This document shows positions 39,465 to 47,701 of a DNA stretch of 64,000 bases, piece by piece. This DNA comes from Alphaproteobacteria bacterium. GTDB taxonomy: Bacteria > Pseudomonadota > Alphaproteobacteria > Micropepsales > Micropepsaceae. A program made the translations under genes and the position numbers. The stretch covers positions 1 through 64,000 of the forward strand of contig JAFBAL010000035.1 in the NCBI GenBank assembly GCA_019247845.1, read 5' to 3'. Within the stretch, counting starts at the first letter, position 1. Each line of letters begins with the position of its first letter. The notes beneath the pieces were generated by a model. The model had not been told where the DNA came from. It ran no database searches and saw only the letters and a list, made by a program, of their open reading frames with translations.

Positions 39465-41741
39465 TTGGACAAAGATAATTTTGCGGCCGTCGCACGCGTG
39501 CTCGTGCTGACCGTGGCCGCGGTGCTGGTCTGGTGGGCGTCGAAATACTGGTACGCCAAGCCGGAGCTGCTGACCGACGGTGCGCCCGCGATAGAATTCA
39601 GCGCCGGCCGCGCCGATGCAACCTTAGGAAGGCTGCTCGGCTCCGAAATCCCGCACCCCGTGTCGAGCGAGGAGAACGCGCGTCTGCGCGCGCGGCTGTT
39701 GGCCGAGTTCGCCAGGCTCGGCATCAAGGCCTCGACCCATACCGCCTTCACCTGCAACCCTTGGCGCGGCTTCGGCTACGTTCCCTGCGCGACGGTGACC
39801 GACGTGCTGGCAGAGGTGGTGCCGGGCCCGGAGCGGAACGACGGCAAGGCGATCGTGCTGCTCGCGCACTACGATTCGGTGCCTGCAGGGCCCGGCGCCT
39901 CGGACGACGAATCCGGTACCGCCATCGTGCTCGAGGTCGCGCGCGCGTTGAAGGCGCGCGGGGACAAAAGCAGGCATCCGGTGCTCGCCGTCATCACCGA
40001 CGGCGAGGAGGCGGGGCTGCTCGGCGCGCAGGCGTTCCTTCAGGACCCCAAGCTGAAGGCGCGCGTCGGCGTGGTGGTGAACGTCGAGGCGCGGGGCACG
40101 CGCGGCCGCAGCCTTCTGTTCCAGACGAGCCCCAAGAGCTCCGCGCTGATCGGCCTCTATGCCGACGCCGTGCCGTTCCGCGCGACCAGCTCGCTCTTCG
40201 CCGAGATCTACAAGCTGCTTCCCAACGACACCGACCTGACGCTGTTCATCCGCCAAGGCTTCCCCTCGTTCAATTTCGCCTTTTCGGACAACGTCGCCGA
40301 CTACCACACGCCGCTGGATCGCCGCGAGAACCTGAGCAAGCTGACCTTGCAGCAGCAGGGCGAGAACATGCTGCGCGTCGCGGCCGCCCTGGAGCAGACC
40401 GACTATGCCGCGCTCGACGGCCATGAAGAGGTCTATCTCGACATCTTCGGGCGCTGGCTGCCGCGCATGCCCGCATCGTGGGCGCCGATCTTGTCAGTGC
40501 TGGTGCTGATCGTTCTGGCCATATCCGCTTTCCGCGCGCGAGGCATCTCCACGCGCGAATGGGTGATGGCGGGGCTGCTGCCGCTGGCCTTGATCGTCGT
40601 GTGCGGATTGGTCGGGTGGGCGCTTCACGTCATCGCGCAGATCATCTCCGGCCAGCCCGATCCGTCCTATGCCTATCCGATCGCGTTGCGCGAGGCGCTC
40701 GGCTTCGGCGTGGTGCTGGCGACGCTGGTCGTGGCGCCTATGGCGACGGCGACCGCGGCGCGCCACGCGGCGTGGCTGTGGTACGCGGTGCTCGCGGTGG
40801 CGACGTCGCTGCTGCTGCCGGGCTTCAGTCCGTACTTTCTGTTCCCGGCGCTGCTGGCGGCGGCGGGCGCCTCGATCGGCATCTTCGTGCCGCGGCTTTC
40901 TCGTCTCGCCGATCTCGGCGTGCTGCTGGCGCTGCCGATCTGGATCGGGTTGGTGGCGACGGGCGAGGGGCTGATGGGCCTCAGGCTCCATCCGCTCTTC
41001 ACCGTGCCGGCCGCCTTCGCGGTGATGACGCTGGTGCCGCTGCTCGACGCGCGCGCGATGCCGCGCGCCGCATGGCGCATGCTCGTGATCGTCGCGGCCG
41101 GCGGCGCGCTGATCGCCGGTGTGATCGCCGGGATGCAGCCCGCCTTCAGCAAGACCGTCGCGCAGCGCCTGAGCATCCGCTACGTCGAAGGCATCGGCGC
41201 GCCCAAGTGGTCGGCGGACGCGAACGCACCGCTGCCCGCGCCGCTGCGTACGGCCGCAAAGTTCGCGCAGGATCCCGCGCCGCTGCTGCCCGGACCGTTC
41301 CCGGCCGTCTATCAGGCGCCCGCGGGCGATGCGCCGCGCTACGCCGTCTCGCCCGCCGAGATCGTCGCCGACGGCGCGTTCGAAGGCGGGCGGCGCGTGA
41401 CGGTCGCGCTGCACGGCTCGTCGGAAGCCTCGGTGATGGCGCTCGTCATCCCCAAATCCGCCAAGGTCCGCGGCGTCGCTATCCACGGCCAGGATCTGGT
41501 GGCGCCGAAGGACTTCGACGGCGACATGCTGCTGGCCTGCGCCTCGCGCGACTGCGCCGGCGAGGTCGTGTCCATCGAGACCGCGGGCCGCGCCGCGTTC
41601 CCGCTCACCGTCATCGAGCAGCGCTACGGCCTTCCCGATTTCGCTCACGCGATCGTGGCCGCCAGACCGCCCCAGGCGATCCCATCCCAGCTCGGCGACG
41701 GCGTTCTGCTGGTGAAGACGCTGAACGTGCCGGCGAAGTAG
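39465..41741 (+). CDS. Membrane-bound M28 family zinc peptidase
   Basis: The 758-residue protein has an N-terminal membrane segment (about 8-25), a periplasmic M28 aminopeptidase domain (about 50-330) and then about eight further membrane segments and a C-terminal extracytoplasmic beta domain. Metal ligands fit M28: H135 (AHYDS), D147 (GASDDESG), E181/E182 (DGEEAG), E208 (NVEARG) and a histidine in ADYHTPLD. TTG 39465 is the start, with GGGAGGGG 7-12 bases upstream. This architecture is known for alphaproteobacterial M28 membrane peptidases. It is divergent from the kelch gene. Confidence 0.92.
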   Translation: MDKDNFAAVARVLVLTVAAVLVWWASKYWYAKPELLTDGAPAIEFSAGRADATLGRLLGSEIPHPVSSEENARLRARLLAEFARLGIKASTHTAFTCNPWRGFGYVPCATVTDVLAEVVPGPERNDGKAIVLLAHYDSVPAGPGASDDESGTAIVLEVARALKARGDKSRHPVLAVITDGEEAGLLGAQAFLQDPKLKARVGVVVNVEARGTRGRSLLFQTSPKSSALIGLYADAVPFRATSSLFAEIYKLLPNDTDLTLFIRQGFPSFNFAFSDNVADYHTPLDRRENLSKLTLQQQGENMLRVAAALEQTDYAALDGHEEVYLDIFGRWLPRMPASWAPILSVLVLIVLAISAFRARGISTREWVMAGLLPLALIVVCGLVGWALHVIAQIISGQPDPSYAYPIALREALGFGVVLATLVVAPMATATAARHAAWLWYAVLAVATSLLLPGFSPYFLFPALLAAAGASIGIFVPRLSRLADLGVLLALPIWIGLVATGEGLMGLRLHPLFTVPAAFAVMTLVPLLDARAMPRAAWRMLVIVAAGGALIAGVIAGMQPAFSKTVAQRLSIRYVEGIGAPKWSADANAPLPAPLRTAAKFAQDPAPLLPGPFPAVYQAPAGDAPRYAVSPAEIVADGAFEGGRRVTVALHGSSEASVMALVIPKSAKVRGVAIHGQDLVAPKDFDGDMLLACASRDCAGEVVSIETAGRAAFPLTVIEQRYGLPDFAHAIVAARPPQAIPSQLGDGVLLVKTLNVPAK

Positions 41742-41752
41742 GTGATGGAGTG

Positions 41753-41774
41753 ATGGTACCGCAGAGGGTACCAT
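41753..41774. repeat. KpnI-type inverted repeat upstream of hicAB remnant
   Basis: ATGGTACC and GGTACCAT, separated by GCAGAG, form an exact dyad right before the hicA remnant. The ribbon-helix-helix tail of HicB-type antitoxins binds such operators, so this may be the old autoregulatory site. It also overlaps the position where the hicA start codon should be. Confidence 0.5.
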
Positions 41775-42100
41775 ACGCACGACGTCCCGCGACAAGCTGC
41801 TCGAGCGAATGCGGCGTACCCTAAGAGCGACCGGCAGATTGCCAATTTCAACTCCCTCGCGAAACACTTCGATATCGCGTGGCGCGCGTCCGGCGGAAGC
41901 CATGTCGTTTTTGTCGCGCGGAACTCGGCCGGCAGGTTCCGGAGCCCACGCGCGCCAGCGGCCAATGGCGGATGCGCGCGCCGCGCTCGTTGCATCAGCG
42001 ATTGGCCTCGCGCGCAAAAGCGGAAGGCGTGAGCCTCAACACGCTGGCCGTGACGCTGCTGGCGGAAGGGCTCGGCCGCCGCGACAAGTCCGCGGCTTGA
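41773..42100 (+). pseudogene. hicAB toxin-antitoxin remnant, fused by deletion
   Basis: The first part (TSRDKLLERMRR) resembles a HicA-type toxin start, although no start codon remains: ATA stands at 41773. The frame then shifts by one base, and a -1 frame continues as NPKSDRQIANFNSLAKHF...DIAWRASGGSHVVFVARNSAG, the HicA double-stranded-RNA-binding-like fold with its GGSH histidine. Adding one A after CGT restores it. The sequence then jumps into the C-terminal ribbon-helix-helix of HicB (ASGQWRMRAPRSLHQRLASR, then AEGVSLNTLAVTLLAEGL), ending at 42100. The toxin 3' part and antitoxin 5' part are missing, so the locus cannot work as an intact pair. Confidence 0.72.
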
Positions 42101-42122
42101 GCGTCACACCGGGCGGCGCGTC

Positions 42123-42659
42123 ATGAGCGACAAGCTGCCGGACGTGCTCTCTCCCGGTCTCGACGTTGTCTTCGTCGGGACCGCGGCGGGGACGCGCTCG
42201 GCGGACGAGGGCATCTACTACGCGCACCCCGGCAACAAGTTCTGGCGGACCGCGATCGCCATCGGGCTGCTGCCGAAAGGTTTCGCGCCGGCGGACTTCC
42301 GCCGCGCGGTCGAGCACGGCATCGGCTTCACCGACATGTGCAAGACGCGTTCGGGCAGCGACGTGGAGATCGGCAGCGACGGCTTCGACCGCGCGCGGTT
42401 CGAGCGATCCATCCGTCGGGTGACGCCGCGCGCGGTGGCGTTCACCAGCAAGAAGGCGGCGAGCGCCTGGCTCCGCGTGCCGACGTCGAAGCTTCGCTAT
42501 GGCGAGCAGGACGCGGTGGACGGTTTCCCTGCCGTCTTCGTGCTCCCGTCGCCGTCCGGCGCGGCCGCGGGGCACTGGGACGAGGCGCCGTGGCGCGCGC
42601 TTGCCGCGTGGGTCAAACGTCGACCGCCGCGGCCGCGAACTGCGCGTTCTCCTGGATGA
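42123..42659 (+). CDS. Mug/TDG-like DNA glycosylase family protein
   Basis: Members remove uracil, thymine or related bases from mismatches. The 178-residue protein has the UDG-fold pattern VVFVGTAAGTRSA...GIYYAHPGNKFWR and C-terminal VLPSPSGAAAG. In E. coli Mug motif 1 is GINPG with a catalytic Asn; here it is GTAAG (19-23), so that Asn is replaced by Ala. Activity may be lost or changed, as in the hypoxanthine-type branch; I cannot assign the substrate. Its end overlaps the convergent parE gene by 47 bases. ATG 42123 begins directly after the hicB remnant. Confidence 0.82.
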   Translation: MSDKLPDVLSPGLDVVFVGTAAGTRSADEGIYYAHPGNKFWRTAIAIGLLPKGFAPADFRRAVEHGIGFTDMCKTRSGSDVEIGSDGFDRARFERSIRRVTPRAVAFTSKKAASAWLRVPTSKLRYGEQDAVDGFPAVFVLPSPSGAAAGHWDEAPWRALAAWVKRRPPRPRTARSPG

Positions 42660-44583
42660 ACTGGAAGCGCAGCTCGGGCTTCTTGCCCATCAGGCGCTCC
42701 ACCAGGGTCTCGGTCTCGTTCTTCCCGGCCTCGGGGATCTCGACGCGCAGCAGGGTGCGGTGGCCCGGCTTCATCGTCGTCTCCTTCAGCTGCGCCGGCA
42801 TCATCTCGCCCAGGCCCTTGAAGCGCGACACTTCCACTTTCGCATTGGGCTTGAAGTGCGACTTCATCAGCCGCTCGCGGTCCTTGTCGTCGCGGGCATA
42901 GACCGTGGTCGCGCCGTGGCTGAGGCGATAGAGCGGCGGCATGGCGAGATACAGGTGCCCCTTGGCGATGAGGCGCGGCATCTCGCGATAGAAGAAGGTC
43001 AGCAGCAGCGACGCGATGTGCGCGCCGTCGACGTCGGCGTCGGTCATGACGATGACGCGGTCGTAGCGCAGGTCCTCTTCGCGGAACTTCATCCCCGTGC
43101 CGCAGCCCAAAGCCTGCACCAGGTCGGTCAGCTCCTGGTTCTGCGCGAGCTTGCCGGCCGCGGCGCTCGCGACGTTGAGGATCTTGCCGCGCAGGGGCAG
43201 CACCGCTTGCGTCGCGCGATCGCGCGCCTGCTTGGCCGAGCCGCCGGCGCTGTCGCCCTCGACCAGGAAGATCTCGGTGCCTTCGCTTCCCGCGCGCGTG
43301 CAGTCGGCGAGCTTGCCGGGCAGGCGCAGCTTGCGCGTCGCCGATTTGCGCTGGGTCTCTTTCTCGTGCCGCCGCTTGAGGCGGTCCTCCGCCATGTCGA
43401 CGACGAAGTTGAACAGGCGGTCGGCGTCCTGCGGGCTCTCGGCCAGCCAATGGTCGAAGTGGTCGCGCACCACGTTCTCGACCAGGCGCTGGGCCTCGGG
43501 CGTCGACAGCTTGTCTTTCGTCTGGCCCTGGAACTCGGGCTCGCGGATGAAGACCGACAGCACGGCGCACGCCGCGCTCATCAGGTCGTCGGCCGTGATC
43601 AGCGCGGTCTTCTTGGAGTTGATGCGCTCGCCATGCGCACGCAGCGCCTTGGTCAGCGCGTTGCGCAAGCCTTGTTCATGCGTGCCGCCCTGCGGCGTGG
43701 GGATGGTGTTGCAATAGGAGTGCACGAACGGGTCCATGTCCGGCACCCAGGCGACGGCCCACTCGACCGCGCCTTTTCCATCGCGGTTCTCGAGCCGGCC
43801 CGTGAACTCGCGCGGCGTGACGGTCTCTTTCCCGAGGATCTCGCTGCGCAGGAAGTCGAGCAGGCCGCCGGGAAACTTCAGGGTGTCCTCGGCCGGCGTA
43901 TCGCCCTTGATGAGCGAGGGGTCGCAGCTCCAGCGGATCTCGACGCCGCGGAACAGATAGGCCTTGGACTTGACCATGCGATAGAGCCGCGCAGCCGAGA
44001 AATGCACGTTCGGCCCGAAGATCTGCTCGTCGGGATGGAACGACACCCGCGTGCCGCGCCAGTTGACCCCGCCCGTATCCTTCAGCTTGCCGATGGGCTT
44101 GCCGCGCTCGAAGCGCATCTTGTGGCCGTGCTTGTCGCGCGCGACCTCGACCTCCATCCAGTCCGACAGCGCATTGACCACCGACGAGCCGACCCCGTGC
44201 AGCCCGCCCGAGGTGTCGTAGACCTTGCCGCCGAACTTTCCGCCCGAGTGCAGCGTGGTCATGATGACCTCGAGCGCCGACTTGTTCTTGAATTTGGGAT
44301 GGGGGTCGATGGGGATGCCGCGGCCGTTGTCGCGGATGGCGATGACGTCGCCCGCGGCCAGCTCGACCTCGATGCGGTTGGCGAAGCCGGCCACGGCCTC
44401 GTCCATCGCATTGTCCAGGATCTCCGCGGCGAGATGATGCAGCGCGTTCTCGTCGGTTCCGCCGACATACATGCCGGGGCGGCGGCGGACGGGCTCGAGC
44501 CCCTCCAGCACCTCGATATCCTTGGCGGTATAGCCCTTGGACGAGGCGGGCGCGGTGTCGAAAAGGTCGGGTGACTTGGCCAT
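42613..44583 (-). CDS. parE: DNA topoisomerase IV subunit B
   Basis: ATPase subunit of topoisomerase IV, which unlinks daughter chromosomes. The 656 residues include a GHKL ATPase (EILDNAMDEA, DNGRGIP, GGLHGVGSSVVNAL), the transducer domain, the Toprim motif EGDSAGGS and DADVDGAHI, and the C-terminal PLYRLSHG. The length and the IDPHPKFKNKSALEVIMTTL segment fit ParE rather than GyrB. A divergent 92-110-base gap separates it from histidine kinase 1. Confidence 0.96.
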   Translation of the reverse strand: MAKSPDLFDTAPASSKGYTAKDIEVLEGLEPVRRRPGMYVGGTDENALHHLAAEILDNAMDEAVAGFANRIEVELAAGDVIAIRDNGRGIPIDPHPKFKNKSALEVIMTTLHSGGKFGGKVYDTSGGLHGVGSSVVNALSDWMEVEVARDKHGHKMRFERGKPIGKLKDTGGVNWRGTRVSFHPDEQIFGPNVHFSAARLYRMVKSKAYLFRGVEIRWSCDPSLIKGDTPAEDTLKFPGGLLDFLRSEILGKETVTPREFTGRLENRDGKGAVEWAVAWVPDMDPFVHSYCNTIPTPQGGTHEQGLRNALTKALRAHGERINSKKTALITADDLMSAACAVLSVFIREPEFQGQTKDKLSTPEAQRLVENVVRDHFDHWLAESPQDADRLFNFVVDMAEDRLKRRHEKETQRKSATRKLRLPGKLADCTRAGSEGTEIFLVEGDSAGGSAKQARDRATQAVLPLRGKILNVASAAAGKLAQNQELTDLVQALGCGTGMKFREEDLRYDRVIVMTDADVDGAHIASLLLTFFYREMPRLIAKGHLYLAMPPLYRLSHGATTVYARDDKDRERLMKSHFKPNAKVEVSRFKGLGEMMPAQLKETTMKPGHRTLLRVEIPEAGKNETETLVERLMGKKPELRFQFIQENAQFAAAAVDV

Positions 44584-44693
44584 GGCTCTGTTTAAGCGAT
44601 TCGAGGGAGTTCGTTCAGGTTAATGAAAACCTACCGCCCGCGCATGCATCAAAAGAAGGTCTCCGTTAACGCGCCTTGTGTAAACCAGGGATC

Positions 44694-46121
44694 GTGGATA
44701 CGACCGCAAACCGCATGACGCTTGAATCGGGACCGCGCAAGGAGGACCTTCGCGACCTCGATGCGCGCTTGAAGCAGATCGTCGCCAGCCTGCCGGCGTC
44801 GATCATCTACAACCCGTTGATGACGGCGTTGGCGGCGATCGCGTTCCTGCTCGGTCCCGATACCTTCGGCCACGTTTCGTGGATCGCCATCGCCACCGCG
44901 ATCGGCATCCAGCTGATCACTTCGGGCATCGGGCGCCTCGTCTACGTCAAGAACCGCGACACCGTGCGCGACCTGCACGCCAAGCAGCGCGAGCTCATCG
45001 CCCACCAGATCGTCTATTCCGCGGGCACCGGCGCGATGGCGTGGTGCTTCTGGGTCGACGGCAACGACGTCAACAACATGTACGTCATCCTTTTGATGGT
45101 GTGCGTGCTCTGGGCCGGCGCCTTCACCCGCGCCGCGCACCGCCAGATTTTCGTCGTCTCGAGCATGAGCGCCGCCATCGTCTTCACCACGCGCTTCGCG
45201 CTGGCCCCCGGTGCCGCCGCGCATATCATGACGCTGCTGACGCCAGCCTGGCTGATGTACATCCTGGTGATGGGCTCGGCGGCGCGCAAGCGCGTCGACG
45301 AGATGCTCGCGGTCCGCTTCGCCAACGAGGATTTGACCGACGCGCTGCGCCTGGCCCGCGACGACGCGCTACGCAAGCGCTTCGAGGCCGAGGCCGCCAA
45401 TGCCTCCAAGACGATCTTCCTGGCGAACATGAGCCACGAGCTGCGCACGCCGCTGAATGCGATCCTGGGCTTCTCGGACATCATCGCCGAGCAGAGCTTC
45501 GGACCGGCGGTTGACCGCTACCGCGAATATGCCCGCGACATCCACAATTCCGGCGCCCATCTGCTCAGCCTGATCAACGACCTGCTCGACGTCGCCAAGA
45601 TCGAGGCGGGCAAGATGGAGATCGACCCGCAGCCGCTCGACCCCGCGCCGCTGCTCGAAAGCGTGCGGCGCCTGATGGGCAGCCGCGCGCTCGCCAAGGG
45701 GCAGACGCTCGACTTCGCGCCCTTGAGCCCGAACCTGCCGCAGATGATCGCCGATCCGCGCGCGGTCAAGCAGATCGTGCTCAACCTCGTCTCCAACGCG
45801 GTCAAGTTCACGCCGCATGGCGGGCAGATCAAGGTCAAATGCGGGTTGACCGACGAAGGCGGCTTCGCCATCTGCGTCGAGGACAACGGCCCCGGCATCC
45901 CGAAGGAAAAGCTCGCCAAGGTGTTCAAGCCGTTCAGCCAGGTCGACAACCGCTACGACAGCAACGGCGGCGGCACGGGGCTTGGGCTCGCGCTGGTGCA
46001 GGGCCTGGCCCAGCTCCACGGCGGCAACGCGACCATCGAAAGCGAGGTCGGCGTGGGAACCAGGGTCACGGTGTATTTTCCGTTAGCGACGATCCAGGCG
46101 CCGGCGCGCCGCTCGGCCTGA
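44694..46121 (+). CDS. Membrane sensor histidine kinase 1
   Basis: Phosphorelay sensor with an N-terminal membrane domain of about six segments (about 40-200) with no recognisable extracellular domain, a short linker (RLARDDALRKRFEAEAANAS), HisKA (phospho-acceptor H248 in FLANMSHELRTPLNAI) and HATPase (NLVSNAVKFTP, DNGPGIP, GGGTGLGLAL). The pattern resembles PleC/DivJ-like alphaproteobacterial kinases. The start is uncertain: GTG 44694 is used, TTG 44676 or ATG 44715 are possible. About 70% of its catalytic half is shared with the next gene. No response regulator gene lies nearby. Confidence 0.9.
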   Translation: MDTTANRMTLESGPRKEDLRDLDARLKQIVASLPASIIYNPLMTALAAIAFLLGPDTFGHVSWIAIATAIGIQLITSGIGRLVYVKNRDTVRDLHAKQRELIAHQIVYSAGTGAMAWCFWVDGNDVNNMYVILLMVCVLWAGAFTRAAHRQIFVVSSMSAAIVFTTRFALAPGAAAHIMTLLTPAWLMYILVMGSAARKRVDEMLAVRFANEDLTDALRLARDDALRKRFEAEAANASKTIFLANMSHELRTPLNAILGFSDIIAEQSFGPAVDRYREYARDIHNSGAHLLSLINDLLDVAKIEAGKMEIDPQPLDPAPLLESVRRLMGSRALAKGQTLDFAPLSPNLPQMIADPRAVKQIVLNLVSNAVKFTPHGGQIKVKCGLTDEGGFAICVEDNGPGIPKEKLAKVFKPFSQVDNRYDSNGGGTGLGLALVQGLAQLHGGNATIESEVGVGTRVTVYFPLATIQAPARRSA

Positions 46122-46234
46122 TGCCGCGCGTCGGTTGCATTGCGAACCGAACTCTCTCAGTAAATTTTAACGCACGCGCTTATACGATCCTGCCGTCCGC
46201 GCAAGGCGGAGCACGGTAAACGAGGGAATTCCCC

Positions 46235-47680
46235 GTGGGTTTTGGCAAGCGGTTGCGTGTCCAGAGAAGCGCCGACGTGCGCGTCCTGAAATCGCAGCTC
46301 GATCTCACCGCCGAAGCATTGCGCGCGACGCGCCTTTCGGCCCCGCTCTGGGCTCTCGTCATCGCCATCCTGGCGTCGGACGAAGTGGGCAAGGTCGGCA
46401 ACACGCCGATCCTGCGCGCGCTTCTGATGCCCGCGATCCTGGGCGTGACCATGGTCGTGCTCGACTACGTCGTGTCGTACTACCGCCGCGATACCGCGGG
46501 CAGCGCGGGGCACGAGCGCACGCAGGGCTGGTTCGGCAAGCTCGTCGCGATGCAGGCTGTGGTCAGCGCGGTCTGGGGCCTGATGCCCTGGACGCTGTGG
46601 GACCATGCGGGCGACCTCAACCATCTTTTCATCGCCGCCTCGACGATCACGATCCTGGCGGGCCTGGTGGTGAGCCGCGCCAGCCATATGGACATGTTCC
46701 TGGCGAGCCTCATCCCGTTCACGGCGATGGCCTCGCTGCGCTTCGCCTTCGGCAGCTCCTGGATCGATTACGGCACGGCCTGCGTCATCCCTCTGGTCGC
46801 GCTGCAGCTGTTCTTCGATGGCCGCCGCATGATGCATCGCCTGGACGAGGACTCGCGCCTGCGCTTCCAGGTCGAGGATCTGGCACGCGAGCTGGAGGAG
46901 ACCCGCGACGACGCGCTGCGCAAGCGCTTCGAGGCCGAGACCGCGAACGCGTCCAAGACCGCGTTCCTCGCCAACATGTCCCACGAGCTGCGCACGCCGC
47001 TGAACGCGATCCTGGGCTTCTCCGAGATCATCGCGCAGGAATGCTTCGGGCCGACCGGCTCGCCGCGCTACAAGGAATATGCCGGCGACATCCATTCCTC
47101 GGGCGCGCATCTCTTGAGCCTGATCAACGACCTGCTCGACGTCGCCAAGATCGAGGCCGGCAAGATGGAGATCGAGCCGCAGCCGCTCGAGGCGCGCCGC
47201 ACCTTCGACATCGCGCTCAAGCTGATCGGAGCCAAGGCGCGCGAGAAACACCAGGAGCTGACCATCGACGTCGATCCCTCGGCGCCGCCGCTCTTCGCCG
47301 ACGAGCGCGCGCTGAAGCAGATCCTGATCAATCTCGTCTCGAACGCGGTCAAGTTCACGCCGGAGGGCGGACGCATCCAGGTGCTGGGCAGCGCCGCGCG
47401 CGGCGGCGGCTTCCAGATCTCCTGCCAGGACAACGGCCCGGGCATCCCGCGCGAGAAGCTCGACCGCATCTTCACGCCCTTCAGCCAAGTCGACAACCGC
47501 TACGACCGCCAGGCGGGCGGCACGGGGTTGGGGCTGGCGCTCATCCGCGGCCTTGCCGAGTTGCATGGCGGGCGCGCCTGGCTGGAGAGCGAGCCGGGCA
47601 AGGGCTGCTGCGCCTATGTGGTGCTGCCGCTCGAAGGCGAGCGCCGGCACGACGAGACGATCGCCGTCGCGGCGGCCTGA
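46235..47680 (+). CDS. Membrane sensor histidine kinase 2 (paralogue)
   Basis: Tandem paralogue of kinase 1; 481 residues. It has a similar multi-span N-terminal region (about 35-195), the shared hinge (DDALRKRFEAETANAS), HisKA with H250 (FLANMSHELRTPLNAI) and HATPase (NLVSNAVKFTP, DNGPGIP, AGGTGLGLAL). GTG 46235 follows GAGGGA with good spacing. It lies 113 bases after kinase 1 and is convergent, 21 bases apart, with the membrane protein below. Input signal and partner regulator are unknown. Confidence 0.9.
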   Translation: MGFGKRLRVQRSADVRVLKSQLDLTAEALRATRLSAPLWALVIAILASDEVGKVGNTPILRALLMPAILGVTMVVLDYVVSYYRRDTAGSAGHERTQGWFGKLVAMQAVVSAVWGLMPWTLWDHAGDLNHLFIAASTITILAGLVVSRASHMDMFLASLIPFTAMASLRFAFGSSWIDYGTACVIPLVALQLFFDGRRMMHRLDEDSRLRFQVEDLARELEETRDDALRKRFEAETANASKTAFLANMSHELRTPLNAILGFSEIIAQECFGPTGSPRYKEYAGDIHSSGAHLLSLINDLLDVAKIEAGKMEIEPQPLEARRTFDIALKLIGAKAREKHQELTIDVDPSAPPLFADERALKQILINLVSNAVKFTPEGGRIQVLGSAARGGGFQISCQDNGPGIPREKLDRIFTPFSQVDNRYDRQAGGTGLGLALIRGLAELHGGRAWLESEPGKGCCAYVVLPLEGERRHDETIAVAAA

Positions 47681-47701
47681 GCCGCCGCGCGGTGGCTGCG
47701 G

